From: Burkholderiales bacterium
GTDB taxonomy: Bacteria; Pseudomonadota; Gammaproteobacteria; Burkholderiales; Burkholderiaceae_C
Length of the DNA stretch: 35,101 nucleotides
Direction: 5' to 3'
NCBI GenBank assembly: GCA_016213265.1
Contig: JACRBA010000026.1
Location: 1 to 35,101, forward strand
The notes below the pieces were generated by a model. That model was not told where the DNA came from. It saw only the letters and a program-made list of their open reading frames with translations, and did not search any database. This document shows positions 23,084 to 31,576 of the stretch, one piece after another. Position 1 is the first letter of the stretch. Each line of letters starts with the position of its first letter. The position numbers and the translations under genes were made by a program.

Positions 23084-23638
23084 ATGACCCGCACTGCTTC
23101 GTTTCTTCCCCGCCGGCTCGGCCCGGTCGCGCTTGGCCTGTGGGCGCTGGCCTGTGCCACAGCCACGCTGGTGCCCGCCGCGGCCCAGGCGGCGGCGCGG
23201 CCACTCGCCCAGCGTGCGCTGCAGGGGGCCGTGCTGCACCGCATGGCCCAGGCGGCGGCCCCGGCCCCATCGGCGTCGGTGGCGCTGGGTGGCCACCCCG
23301 TCATCGGCCTGTGGGACGTCGAGCTCGAGGACAGCGGCTGCCACGAGACCTACGACGTGCGGCCCGACGGCACCTTGTCCGTCACCAGTGGCCGCCAGAT
23401 GCTCGACGCGCGCTTCCTGGTGGCGCCGGAGCCCAGTGAGGAGGGCTTCTACGCCTGGGCCGACCAGATCGTGCAGGACAACGGCGAGCCCGATTGCCTG
23501 GGCGAGCGTGCCGAGCCGGGGCAACTGGCCTTCGCCTTCCTCTACTTCGACCGCGGCCGCCGCGAGTTCCTGATGTGCGAGAGCGAGAGCCTGGAGTCGT
23601 GCATCGGCCCCTTCAAGCGGCTGGACGACGACGCCTGA
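23084..23638 (+). CDS. Secreted hypothetical protein
   Basis: A 184-residue protein with a likely signal peptide (MTRTASFLPRRLGPVALGLW..., hydrophobic to about residue 28, AAAQAAA near the cleavage point). The mature part has a compact domain: VIGLWDVELEDSGCHETYDVRPDGTLSV, then ADQIVQDNGEPDCLGE and FLMCESESLESCIGPFKRL, with four cysteines that could form two disulfides. The opening GLWDVE...YDVRPDGT resembles small secreted lipocalin-like domains, but I do not recognise a family. The ATG at 23084 starts the signal peptide and gives the best N-terminus. ureD follows after 12 bases. Confidence 0.6.
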   Translation: MTRTASFLPRRLGPVALGLWALACATATLVPAAAQAAARPLAQRALQGAVLHRMAQAAAPAPSASVALGGHPVIGLWDVELEDSGCHETYDVRPDGTLSVTSGRQMLDARFLVAPEPSEEGFYAWADQIVQDNGEPDCLGERAEPGQLAFAFLYFDRGRREFLMCESESLESCIGPFKRLDDDA

Positions 23639-23650
23639 GGCCGCGCCGGC

Positions 23651-24517
23651 ATGACCTGGCACGCCCGGCTCGACCTGCACTACACCCACACGCCCGCGGC
23701 GGGCACGGTGGGCCACGACCGCCACGAAGGCCCGCTGCGGGTGCTCAAGCGGCTCTACCCCGAAGGCCCCGCGGTGTGCCACCACGTGCTGGTGCACCCG
23801 CCCGGCGGCATCCTCTCGGGTGACCGGCTCGAGGTGCACGCCCACCTGGACTCGGGCGCCCATGCGCTGCTCACCACCCCCGGGGCCACGCGGCTGTACC
23901 GCCGCGGCGAGGGCGCAGCCGACGCCGGCTGGCTGGCCGAGCAGGCCGTGCAGGCCACGCTCGCGCCCGGCGCGCGCCTGGAGTGGCTGCCGATGGAGAC
24001 CCTGGCCTACCCCGGCTGCGTGGCGGACACGGCCCTGCGCTTCACCCTCGCACCGGGCGCCGAGATGCTGGGCTGGGACGTGCTGGCGCTGGGCCTGCCG
24101 GCATCCGACGCGCCCTTCGGCCGGGGCACGCTCACCCAGACGGTCGAGTTGCCCGGCGTGTGGCTCGAACGCGGCCGCCTCGATGGCCATGACACGGCCC
24201 TGCTCGATGGCGCCCTGGGCCTGGCCGGCCGGCGTGTGATGGCGCTGGCCTGGTTCGCGGCCGGCTCGCCGCTGGCCGATGCGCGCCGCGAGGCCCTGCT
24301 CGACGCCGCGCGCGCGCTGCCGGCGCTGCAGGCGGCCCCGCTGGGCGACGCGCCCGTGGTGGCGGCCGCCACCGCGCCGCACCCGCAGGTGGTGGTGGTG
24401 CGGGCGCTGGCGCAGCGGGTGGAGCCCGCCATGGCGCTGATGCAGGCGGTGTGGGCCGCCTGGCGCCCGCTGGCGTGGGGCCTGCCGGCCCACCCGCCGC
24501 GGGTGTGGCGCACCTGA
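23651..24517 (+). CDS. ureD: Urease accessory protein UreD
   Basis: UreD works with UreF and UreG to deliver nickel to urease. The 288-residue product has the family text: RHEGPLRVLKRLYPEGPAVCHHVLVHPPGGILSGD near the N-terminus, LLTTPGATRLYRR, LEWLPMETLAYPGC and FGRGTLTQTVELPG. Length is normal and the frame is intact. In most Burkholderiales ureD opens the urease operon and is followed by ureA, ureB and ureC; here it is followed directly by a convergent serine hydrolase gene (four-base gap), and no urease gene is in the window. Confidence 0.92.
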   Translation: MTWHARLDLHYTHTPAAGTVGHDRHEGPLRVLKRLYPEGPAVCHHVLVHPPGGILSGDRLEVHAHLDSGAHALLTTPGATRLYRRGEGAADAGWLAEQAVQATLAPGARLEWLPMETLAYPGCVADTALRFTLAPGAEMLGWDVLALGLPASDAPFGRGTLTQTVELPGVWLERGRLDGHDTALLDGALGLAGRRVMALAWFAAGSPLADARREALLDAARALPALQAAPLGDAPVVAAATAPHPQVVVVRALAQRVEPAMALMQAVWAAWRPLAWGLPAHPPRVWRT

Positions 24518-24521
24518 GCGC

Positions 24522-26168
24522 TCAGGGCGCGCGCTGGCCCTTCAGGGTCTGGCCGTTCTGGCGCAGCACGGCGTCCGTCACCTGGCCATCGGCGCCCCGC
24601 ACGAACTCCACCGTCGCCCCCACGGCGGGGATGGCGAGTTGGTCCGGCCCCGCCACCTGCGCCGGGATGGCCGGCTGCCCGGTGCCCTGCACCGTCCACT
24701 GGCCGTTGGCATAGGCCACCGTGATCGCGAACTGCGGCGCGAGCGCGTAGCGGCCCGCCCAGTCCTGCCCCGCGGGGGCGGGGCCGGTGGCGGGTGGCAC
24801 CGCGCCGTCGCCGATGCGCACGGCCTCCTGCAGGCCGCCGCCCTGGCGCCAGGCGAAGCGCTGCACCGGGCCGTCGCCGGGGGCACGGGCCAGAGGCGTC
24901 AGCAGGGCCGAGAAACCGCGCGGGTAGAAATCGCCGCGCGAATCGTGGGCCAGCTCGAAAGCCGGCTGTCCGGTGGCCTGGGCCATCAGCCGGCCCTCGG
25001 CGGCGGTGATGCGCAGCTGCAGCGGCCCCGCCTGGTAGGTGCCCACCATGGCGCGCGCCAGCTCGGGCGGCACCGGCTGCTCCACCCGCGGCGCCTTCAC
25101 CGGCACGTCCAGCCCCAGCAGCGACAGCCCCAGGTCGCCCAGGCCGCCCAGGTCGGACAGCGCGGTGTCGGCCAGCAGCACCACCGCCTGGCGCGATGCG
25201 GGGTCGAACATGGCCACCGACGAGAAGCCACCCGTGCCGCCCTCGTGTGCGAGCACACGCCGGCCGGCGCGGTCGAGCACCCCCCAGTTCATGGCGAAGC
25301 CGCCGGCCAGCGGCTGCTGCGTCATGCGCATGCGCGCCACCACCTCGGGCGGCCCGTCGCCCAGCTCGGCGCGCAGGTAACGCACCATGTCGTCGACGGT
25401 GGCGCGCACCATGCCCACGCCGGCCAGCGTGGGCGCGATCGTCCAGGCTGGCGTGGGCTGCCCGCCCGGCAGGTGGCCTTGTGCCGCCTTGGCCTGGGCC
25501 GGCGGTGTGACCCACGCACCGGCCATGCCCAGCGGCTCGAACAGGCGGCGGCGCAGCGCCGGCTCCACCGGCTCGCCGAGCGCCCGGCTCACGGCCAGCG
25601 ACACCAGCATCATTCCCCAGTTCGAGTACTCGGCCTGGCTGCCGATGGGGCGTGTCAGCGCCAGCGTGGCCAGCGGCGCGAGCACCGCTTTCTCGTCCAC
25701 GGCGGCGTAGGGGTCGGCCGGGTCGCGCACCACCATGCCGGGCGGCACGGGGGGCAGGCCCGCGGTGTGGGTGAGCAGGTCGCGCAGCAGGATGCGGCGT
25801 TCACCCTGGCGCGGCACGGTGGTGCCGGGTGGCAGATGCTTCTCGATGGGGTCGTCCAGCGACCAGGCACCCCGCGCCACCAGGTCGGCCACGAGGTAGG
25901 CCGTCATGGTCTTGGTGACCGAGCCGATCTCGAACGCCGCGCCCGCGTCCGGGGCGGGCGAGGCACGGGTGCCGGCGCAGGCCTGGGCGCGCCGAACGGC
26001 GCTGCCGTCGATCACCGCGGCCTGCACGCACACGCCGGTGCGGTCGCCGGCCACGCGGGCCTGCAGTTGCCGCGCCAGATGCTCGTCGCTGGTGGGCACG
26101 GCCGCCTGCGCACACCAGGTGGCCAGCGCCAGGGGCGCCATCCAGGCGGCGCGTTGGAATCCTTGCAT
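24522..26168 (-). CDS. Beta-lactamase-fold serine hydrolase (class C / penicillin-binding type)
   Basis: A 548-residue secreted protein, with a signal peptide ending around CAQAA (residue 23). The serine hydrolase domain shows the three motifs: SVTK at 83-86 (catalytic Ser83 and Lys86), YSN at 181-183 and HEGGTGGF from 308 (in place of the KTG motif). Residues from about 365 form a C-terminal extra domain, similar in layout to other Pfam Beta-lactamase proteins that carry a lipocalin-like tail. Such enzymes act as esterases, peptidases or PBP-like hydrolases more often than as true beta-lactamases. It runs opposite to both neighbours and converges on ureD. Confidence 0.88.
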   Translation of the reverse strand: MQGFQRAAWMAPLALATWCAQAAVPTSDEHLARQLQARVAGDRTGVCVQAAVIDGSAVRRAQACAGTRASPAPDAGAAFEIGSVTKTMTAYLVADLVARGAWSLDDPIEKHLPPGTTVPRQGERRILLRDLLTHTAGLPPVPPGMVVRDPADPYAAVDEKAVLAPLATLALTRPIGSQAEYSNWGMMLVSLAVSRALGEPVEPALRRRLFEPLGMAGAWVTPPAQAKAAQGHLPGGQPTPAWTIAPTLAGVGMVRATVDDMVRYLRAELGDGPPEVVARMRMTQQPLAGGFAMNWGVLDRAGRRVLAHEGGTGGFSSVAMFDPASRQAVVLLADTALSDLGGLGDLGLSLLGLDVPVKAPRVEQPVPPELARAMVGTYQAGPLQLRITAAEGRLMAQATGQPAFELAHDSRGDFYPRGFSALLTPLARAPGDGPVQRFAWRQGGGLQEAVRIGDGAVPPATGPAPAGQDWAGRYALAPQFAITVAYANGQWTVQGTGQPAIPAQVAGPDQLAIPAVGATVEFVRGADGQVTDAVLRQNGQTLKGQRAP

Positions 26169-26236
26169 CCTTGCTCTCCTTGATGGGGGCGCCGCTCGCG
26201 GCGCGGGCGCCTACCATAGCGGCTTTGGGCATCGTC

Positions 26237-26671
26237 ATGAACCTCACCCTGGATTCCTGCGACGACCCGCCCGCGGAGTGGGTGGACGTCGTCGACGCCG
26301 GCCTCACCGCCTACAGCGACGCCGCGGCGCCGCTGCACGAGGTGCGTGCCATGGCCTGCATCGCGCGCGATGCGCAGGGCCGCGTGGTGGGGGGCGCCGT
26401 GGGGCGCCGCTGGGGCAGCTGCTGCGAGCTGCAGCAGCTGTGGGTGGACGAGGCCCAGCGCCACGCCGGGCTGGGCACCCGGCTCATGCGCCAGTTCGAG
26501 GCCGACGCCGTGCGCCACGGCTGCGGCCTGCTCTACCTGGAGACGCTGAGCTACCAGGCGCCCGACTTCTACCGTCGCCTGGGCTACGCCGTGCAGTTCG
26601 AACGCCGCGGCTTCCCCCAGGGCATCGTCAAGTACCACATGGGCAAGACACTGCCGCTGCCTCAGGGCTGA
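26237..26671 (+). CDS. GNAT family N-acetyltransferase
   Basis: A 144-residue GNAT enzyme. The acetyl-CoA site reads LQQLWVDEAQRHAGLGTRLMRQFEADAVRHG (Q/RxxGxG/A-type motif) followed by LYLETLSYQAPDFYRRLGYAVQFE, the characteristic beta strand and helix of the family. I choose the ATG at 26237 because the longer frame from 26171 gives an unlike-GNAT extension over the promoter region shared with the divergent serine hydrolase gene. The acceptor substrate cannot be read from the sequence. Confidence 0.85.
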   Translation: MNLTLDSCDDPPAEWVDVVDAGLTAYSDAAAPLHEVRAMACIARDAQGRVVGGAVGRRWGSCCELQQLWVDEAQRHAGLGTRLMRQFEADAVRHGCGLLYLETLSYQAPDFYRRLGYAVQFERRGFPQGIVKYHMGKTLPLPQG

Positions 26672-26689
26672 GGCGCGCGCCCCTGATCG

Positions 26690-26902
26690 ATGCTGCGCGT
26701 TCTTCTCTACGCCCTTGCCATCCTGCATCTCGGGCCGGGCATCGCCTTCGCGGTGCTGGCTTTCGGGTGTGGGGACACGCCCTGGCTGGGCGCCGTGTGC
26801 GGGCGCGGTGAGATGCAGGCGTTTGCCTGGCTCACGCTCGGGCTGTGGGCGGTGATGGGCGGGTGGGCCGCGTGGCGGCTGCGGCGTCGGCCTGCGGGTT
26901 AG
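26690..26902 (+). CDS. Small two-helix membrane protein, unknown function
   Basis: A 70-residue protein with two hydrophobic segments (LLYALAILHLGPGIAFAVLAF and WLTLGLWAVMGGWAAW), separated by a short loop with two cysteines, and a basic end RLRRRPAG. It starts 18 bases after the acetyltransferase gene and reads in the same direction, so it may be co-transcribed. I do not recognise a family; codon use and a sensible membrane pattern support a real gene. Confidence 0.5.
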   Translation: MLRVLLYALAILHLGPGIAFAVLAFGCGDTPWLGAVCGRGEMQAFAWLTLGLWAVMGGWAAWRLRRRPAG

Positions 26903-27064
26903 TGTCGCGGCCGGGCATCGGCCGGACCAGGCCCTGTGGCATGGCGCTTGCGTCAGCGAATGGGCTGCGCCCGGGCGGGTGTCATCGAGCTGTGATGCAA
27001 TGCCCCCCGCCCGCGAACGAGCGCGCCCCAGGGACGGGGCGCCACCCGAGGTGGAGACCCCTGC

Positions 27065-27250
27065 ATGCTGGCCTGGTTCATCGACTGGACAACCCAACTC
27101 AACGCCACCAACCGGCTCGGCTTCGCGGTCGTGACGGTGCTCACCATGGCCACCATCGGCGTGGCGATCGCCATGGTGGCCGAGCTGATCCTCAAGCGCC
27201 TGTCCTCAGGCAAGTCCGGCGCGGCGGGTGACCCGCACGCGGGCCACTGA
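27065..27250 (+). CDS. Small single-helix membrane protein preceding the TauE-UspA gene
   Basis: A 61-residue protein: a short amphipathic start (MLAWFIDWTTQLNATNRLGF), one membrane helix (AVVTVLTMATIGVAIAMVAELIL) and a basic, His-ended tail. GGTGGAG lies about nine bases upstream of the ATG. It is ten bases ahead of the large transporter gene, so it may be a helper subunit of that protein; this is inferred from position only. Confidence 0.6.
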   Translation: MLAWFIDWTTQLNATNRLGFAVVTVLTMATIGVAIAMVAELILKRLSSGKSGAAGDPHAGH

Positions 27251-27260
27251 GGGGCAGGGA

Positions 27261-29336
27261 ATGTTCGATTGGGTGGTCTACCTGCCGATCTCGGGCACCG
27301 AGGTCAACGGCTTCGCGCTGATCCTGCTGGGCTTCACCGTCGGGGTGATCGGCGGCTTCTTCGGCGTGGGCGGCGCCTTCATGGTGACGCCGGCGCTCAA
27401 CGTGTTCGGCTTCCCGATGGCCTACGCCATCGGCACCGACATGGCCCATATCGCGGGCAAGTCCATCGTCTCCACGTTCAAGCACCGCAAGTTCGGCAAC
27501 ATGGACATGAAGCTCGCGCTGCTGATGATCATCGGCACCGTGGTGGGCATCGAGCTGGGCGCCACGCTCATCCTGTGGCTCGAGAAGATCGGCCACATCG
27601 GGCCCATCGTGCGCATCACCTACATGTGCCTGCTGTTCGGGCTGGGCAGCTTCATGCTCTACGAGTACCTCACGGCCACGCGCAAGGCGGTCAGGCACGC
27701 CGCGGCGCATGGCGGTGAGGAGCCGCCGGCCGACGTGGGCAAGTCGAAGCTCGCGCTGTACATGCAGAGCATCCAGCTGCGGCCGATGGTGCACCTCAAG
27801 GTCTCGGGCTTCCACATCTCGGTGTGGGTGATCATCGGCATGGGCGTGGTCACCGGCTTCCTCGCCGGCTTCCTGGGCGTGGGCGGTGGCTTCATCCGCA
27901 TGCCGGCGCTCATGTACATCATCGGCGCGCCCACCAAGGTGGCCGTAGGCACCGACCTGTTCGAGGTGATGGTGACCGGCGCCTACGGGGCCTTCAGCTA
28001 TGCGCTCAAGGGCCGGGTGGAGCTGGTGGCGGCCATCATCATGCTGGTGGGCGCGGCCATCGGCGCGCAGCTGGGCGCCACCGCCACGCTGTACGCGCGC
28101 GGCACCATCATCCGCCTGTACTTCGCCATCACCATGCTCGCCGGCGGCGCCTCGGTGGTGCTCAAGCACCTGGCCGAGGCCAGCAAGGACGTCTACCGCG
28201 ACGCGCTCAACGCCTGGGCGGTGGGGGCCTCGGGCCTCACCGACCGCATGGAGCTGGGCCTCTGGCTGCAGAACAACAAGCCCGCGGTGAAGCAGTGGTT
28301 CGCCAGCCAGCCCGATGCACTGCAGCAGGCGCTGGCCACCGAGAAGATGTGGTCCACGTACTCGGGCTTCCTGATGCTGGGCTCGTCGTGCGCGCTGAGT
28401 GCCGTGATCATCTTCTGGCTGGTGCGGGGCGTGCTGCGCGAGCGGGCCGAGGCGGGCCAGGCTGGCCTCGAGGCTGCGGGCACCCAGGTGAGCGCCAGCG
28501 CCGCGGGGGCTGTGGCCGAGCCGCCGGCCGGCACCGGCGTGATGATCGTGGCCGGCGGCCGCACCACCGACCTGCCGGCCGCCCGCATGGGCGCGCAGAT
28601 CGCCGCCGGCCTGGGCCAGCCCGCCACGCTGCTGGTGCGCGGCCTGCCCGGCGCGGGCGACGGCGTGCTGCAGCAAAGCCGCGAGGCGCTGCAGCGCCTG
28701 GGCCTGGCGCCCGACGAGGTGGCCGCGCCCGGGCAGACGCAAGAGCAGATCGCGCAGCGCGCGGCTGGCGCGCGGCTGCTGGTGGTGGGCGGCCGCCCGC
28801 TGAGCACGCTGAACCCCACCTGGCACCTGGGCGACGATGCCACCCGCATCGTGCGGCACATGGCCACCTCCACGCTGGTGGTGCGCGGCCGCGAGCAGGT
28901 GCGCAAGATCCTGCTCAGCACCGACCTGCCCGCCAGCCCGGCCACCGTGCGCATGGCGCAGGACGTGGCCCGGGCCACGGGCGCCAGCATCGAGGTGCTC
29001 TACACCGTGCCGCTGCCCACCATGTACATGGCCGAGACGCCGTCGGCCGACGCGGCCGAGGATGCCCAGCGCCTGGGCGTGCAGGCCGACCGCCTGGGCC
29101 AGCTCATGGCCGTGCGCCAGACGCTGGCCGATGCCGGCGTGCCCGAGGTGGGCGTGCGGCTGCGCCAGGGCATCGTCGAGGAGGAGATCATCAAGGAATC
29201 CATCGACGGCGACTTCGACCTCATCGTGGTGAAGGAGGGCTACCTCAAGACCCCCTTCGGCCTGCTGCTGGGCCGCCTGTCCACCAACCTGGCCACGCAC
29301 TCGCCGCAGGCCTCGGTGCTCATCGTCAAGCGCTGA
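27261..29336 (+). CDS. TauE/SafE-family permease fused to universal-stress (UspA) domains
   Basis: A 691-residue protein. Residues 1-400 form a TauE/SafE (DUF81) permease with the repeated motifs GGFFGVGGAFMVTPAL (about 31-46) and GFLGVGGGFIRMPALMY (about 208-224), a large polar loop near 130-180 and a last helix at about 372-392. Residues about 425-691 read as cytoplasmic UspA-like domains: one at 430-550 and a clearer one from 550 (RKILLSTDLPASPATVRMAQDVARATGASIEVLYTV) to the end (VVKEGYLKTPFGLLLGRLSTNLATHSPQASVLIVKR), where the G-x-x-x-x-x-x-S/T-V/L-x-V ending matches Usp proteins. TauE/SafE proteins export sulfite or sulfur organic anions; the Usp part probably senses nucleotide or stress state. 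The ATG at 27261 follows GGGGCAGGGA. Confidence 0.88.
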   Translation: MFDWVVYLPISGTEVNGFALILLGFTVGVIGGFFGVGGAFMVTPALNVFGFPMAYAIGTDMAHIAGKSIVSTFKHRKFGNMDMKLALLMIIGTVVGIELGATLILWLEKIGHIGPIVRITYMCLLFGLGSFMLYEYLTATRKAVRHAAAHGGEEPPADVGKSKLALYMQSIQLRPMVHLKVSGFHISVWVIIGMGVVTGFLAGFLGVGGGFIRMPALMYIIGAPTKVAVGTDLFEVMVTGAYGAFSYALKGRVELVAAIIMLVGAAIGAQLGATATLYARGTIIRLYFAITMLAGGASVVLKHLAEASKDVYRDALNAWAVGASGLTDRMELGLWLQNNKPAVKQWFASQPDALQQALATEKMWSTYSGFLMLGSSCALSAVIIFWLVRGVLRERAEAGQAGLEAAGTQVSASAAGAVAEPPAGTGVMIVAGGRTTDLPAARMGAQIAAGLGQPATLLVRGLPGAGDGVLQQSREALQRLGLAPDEVAAPGQTQEQIAQRAAGARLLVVGGRPLSTLNPTWHLGDDATRIVRHMATSTLVVRGREQVRKILLSTDLPASPATVRMAQDVARATGASIEVLYTVPLPTMYMAETPSADAAEDAQRLGVQADRLGQLMAVRQTLADAGVPEVGVRLRQGIVEEEIIKESIDGDFDLIVVKEGYLKTPFGLLLGRLSTNLATHSPQASVLIVKR

Positions 29337-29353
29337 TCGGCGCGCCAAGCGCG

Positions 29354-29379
29354 GGCGGCGCCCCGGGGCGGGCGCCGCC
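29354..29379. terminator. Bidirectional GC hairpin between convergent genes
   Basis: GGCGGCGCC (29354-29362) and GGCGCCGCC (29371-29379) form a perfect nine-pair stem with an eight-base loop, between the end of the TauE-UspA gene and the end of the copper receptor gene on the other strand. Position and symmetry suit a shared terminator; there is no T run on either side. Confidence 0.5.
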
Positions 29380-29388
29380 GCGCCGCGC

Positions 29389-31515
29389 TCAGTAGCGCAG
29401 GTTCAGCTTCACCCACACGTTGCGCCCCGTCTCGTGGATGCGCACCGGCTCGGCGGGGTAGCCGAAGTCGGCGCTGCCGGCCAGATTGAGGTGCTCGCTG
29501 TAGGTGCGGTCGAAGAGGTTGTCCACGCCCGCGGTGAGCTGCACCCGCTCGTTGAAGCGGTAGCCGCCGTTCAGCGCCAGGGTGGCGAAGCCGGCGCTCT
29601 CGCCCAGGTCGCGGCCCACCACGTTGCCCTGGTCGGGCGCCACGCGGCGCTGCGCGGCCACGGCGCGCAGCAGGCCGCCCACGCTCCAGCGGCCGTCGTC
29701 GTAGCGGGCCGTCAGGCGCGCTTCCAGCGGCGGCATCTGGGGCAGGGCGGTGCCCGCGGTGGCGTTCTCGCCCCAGGCGTAGGCGAGCGTGCCGCCCAGC
29801 TTCCAGGCCGCGACCGGGCGCCATTCGGCCCCCGCCTCGGCACCATGGATGTTCGCGCGGATGTTCGTGGCCGACGAGGCCATGCCCATCATGCCGCCAT
29901 CGGTGTAGCTGAAGAGGATGTAGTCCTCGATGCGCCCGGCGTAGGCCGACACCCAGGCGCTCCAGCCGCTGCTGCGGTAATGCGCGCCGATGTCGATCTG
30001 CGTGGTGCGCTCGGGCTGGATGGCGGCGAAGGCGTTGGGCGCGCCCATGGGGCCCATGTCGGGGGAGAACAGCTCCCAGTAATCCGGCATGCGCTCGGTG
30101 TGGCCGAGGCCCGCATACCAGCTCAGCGGTGTGCCTGCCAGCTCCTGCTCGAAGCGCGCGAAGCCGGCGTGCAGGGTCTCCTCGCGCGTCTGGCCGGCCG
30201 TGGGGTTGGGCATGCCCATGCCCGCGCTGGTGCGCTTGTCGGTGGCCTCGGCGCGGTCCAGCCGCAGGCCGGCGACCACACGCTCACGCTTGTCCAGCGT
30301 CCAGGTGGCTTCGGTGAACACGCCTGTGTTCGCCAGCTCGGCGTCGGTGGCCCAGGGCTCGTCGCGGTAGGCGCCGCGGCCCATGGCGCTGCGCTGGCGG
30401 TGGCGGCTGTGCAGGGCATCCACGCCGCTGGTGAACGCCAGCCCGCCGGCGGCCCAGCCCACGGCCAAGCGGCCGCCCTGGGTGACGCGCTCCACGTCCG
30501 CCGCCATCGGCATGGGCATGGGGCCCATCATGTTGGGCTCGCGCAGGGTGTAGTTGTCCATCACGTGGTCGGCGCGGTTGTGGTACAGGCTGGCTTGCAC
30601 CTGCTGCAGCACGTCGCCGATGCGCTGGCGCTCCACACGCAGGCCGTAGGTCTGGCGCAGGAACTGCGCGCCGTCCATGCCGCGGCCGGCGTAGCGCGCC
30701 TGGCCATCGCCGGTGCCGGCGTTGAGCTCCACCACCGTGTCGGCATCGGGCGTCCAGCCCAGGGCCACATCGGTGTTCCACTTCTTCCACGACGAAGGCA
30801 CGGGCCGGCCGTCGCCGTCTTCGTAGTCGTCGGCTTGCGCGTGGTTGGCCGACAGGCGCGCATAGCCCAGCGGGCCGCCCGCGGTGGCATCGAGCACCGC
30901 GTCCGCGCGGCCGAAGGCGCCGCCCAGCAGGCTGCCCGTGGCCTGCAGGCCCGGCTCTTCGAAGTGGGGCGTGTCGCGCTCGAAGCGCACCGTGCCGGCC
31001 GAGGCGCCGGGGCCCCACTGCACGGTCTGCGGGCCCTTCACCACCACCAGGCGGTCATAGGTTTCGGGTGACACGTAGGACAGCGGGTTGTCCATGCGGC
31101 CCGGGCAGGCGCCGGGCATGGCGCCGTCGTTGGTGAGCAGGTTGAGCCGCGAGCCGAACATGCCACGCAACACCGGGTCGCCGTTGGTGCCGCCGTTGCG
31201 CAGCGCGGTGAAGCCGGGCACGGTCTTCAGGTAATCGGCACCGTCACTGGCGGGCACCGGCTGGCGGGGCAGGCGCGGGTCGGTCTCCCAGGTGAGCGGC
31301 GACACCGGCGCGGCGGTGACCACCACCACCTGGGTGGCGGGCAGCGTGGTGGCCGCGCCGGTCGCGGCGGCGGCGGGTGCAGAGGATGTGGCCGTGGCCT
31401 CGTCGGCGGCAGCGGCCAGCAGGGTGGCGGGGGTGGCGGCCAGGGCGATCAACGCGGCACGGGCGGCCAGGGCAAGGCAGGACGCGCGCGGCGCCCTGCT
31501 GTGGAAGCACAGCAT
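29389..31515 (-). CDS. oprC: TonB-dependent copper receptor, OprC/NosA-like
   Basis: A 708-residue outer-membrane receptor for copper, dependent on TonB energy. It has a signal peptide, a plug domain (YLKTVPGFTALRNGGTNGDPVLRGMFGSRLNLL and VVVKGPQTVQWGPGASAGTVRFE) and a C-terminal barrel ending VKLNLRY with terminal aromatic residue. The copper site known from Pseudomonas OprC (CxxxM and HxM) is present: Cys137 and Met141 in ACPGRMD, and His317 and Met319 in DHVMD, with the same spacing of 176 residues that I recall for OprC. Loops are Met-rich (NMMGPMPMPM, MGPMG, GGMMGM). GGAG is placed before the ATG at 31515. The DUF2946 gene lies 61 bases upstream in the same direction. Confidence 0.9.
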   Translation of the reverse strand: MLCFHSRAPRASCLALAARAALIALAATPATLLAAAADEATATSSAPAAAATGAATTLPATQVVVVTAAPVSPLTWETDPRLPRQPVPASDGADYLKTVPGFTALRNGGTNGDPVLRGMFGSRLNLLTNDGAMPGACPGRMDNPLSYVSPETYDRLVVVKGPQTVQWGPGASAGTVRFERDTPHFEEPGLQATGSLLGGAFGRADAVLDATAGGPLGYARLSANHAQADDYEDGDGRPVPSSWKKWNTDVALGWTPDADTVVELNAGTGDGQARYAGRGMDGAQFLRQTYGLRVERQRIGDVLQQVQASLYHNRADHVMDNYTLREPNMMGPMPMPMAADVERVTQGGRLAVGWAAGGLAFTSGVDALHSRHRQRSAMGRGAYRDEPWATDAELANTGVFTEATWTLDKRERVVAGLRLDRAEATDKRTSAGMGMPNPTAGQTREETLHAGFARFEQELAGTPLSWYAGLGHTERMPDYWELFSPDMGPMGAPNAFAAIQPERTTQIDIGAHYRSSGWSAWVSAYAGRIEDYILFSYTDGGMMGMASSATNIRANIHGAEAGAEWRPVAAWKLGGTLAYAWGENATAGTALPQMPPLEARLTARYDDGRWSVGGLLRAVAAQRRVAPDQGNVVGRDLGESAGFATLALNGGYRFNERVQLTAGVDNLFDRTYSEHLNLAGSADFGYPAEPVRIHETGRNVWVKLNLRY

Positions 31516-31576
31516 GGAAACTCCAAATCACAAGGGGGCGCGGCAACGGCCGCGCGGCACACGACGGGCTTGTGGT

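Noticed and set aside
24522..26168. Antibiotic-resistance beta-lactamase
   Set aside because: The SxxK, YxN and HxG motifs show the fold, but the C-terminal extra domain and the HEGG in place of KTG fit the broad esterase/peptidase group better than AmpC enzymes.
26171..26236. Longer N-terminus of the GNAT protein
   Set aside because: The extra 22 residues do not resemble the family and fall in the shared promoter region with the divergent hydrolase gene.
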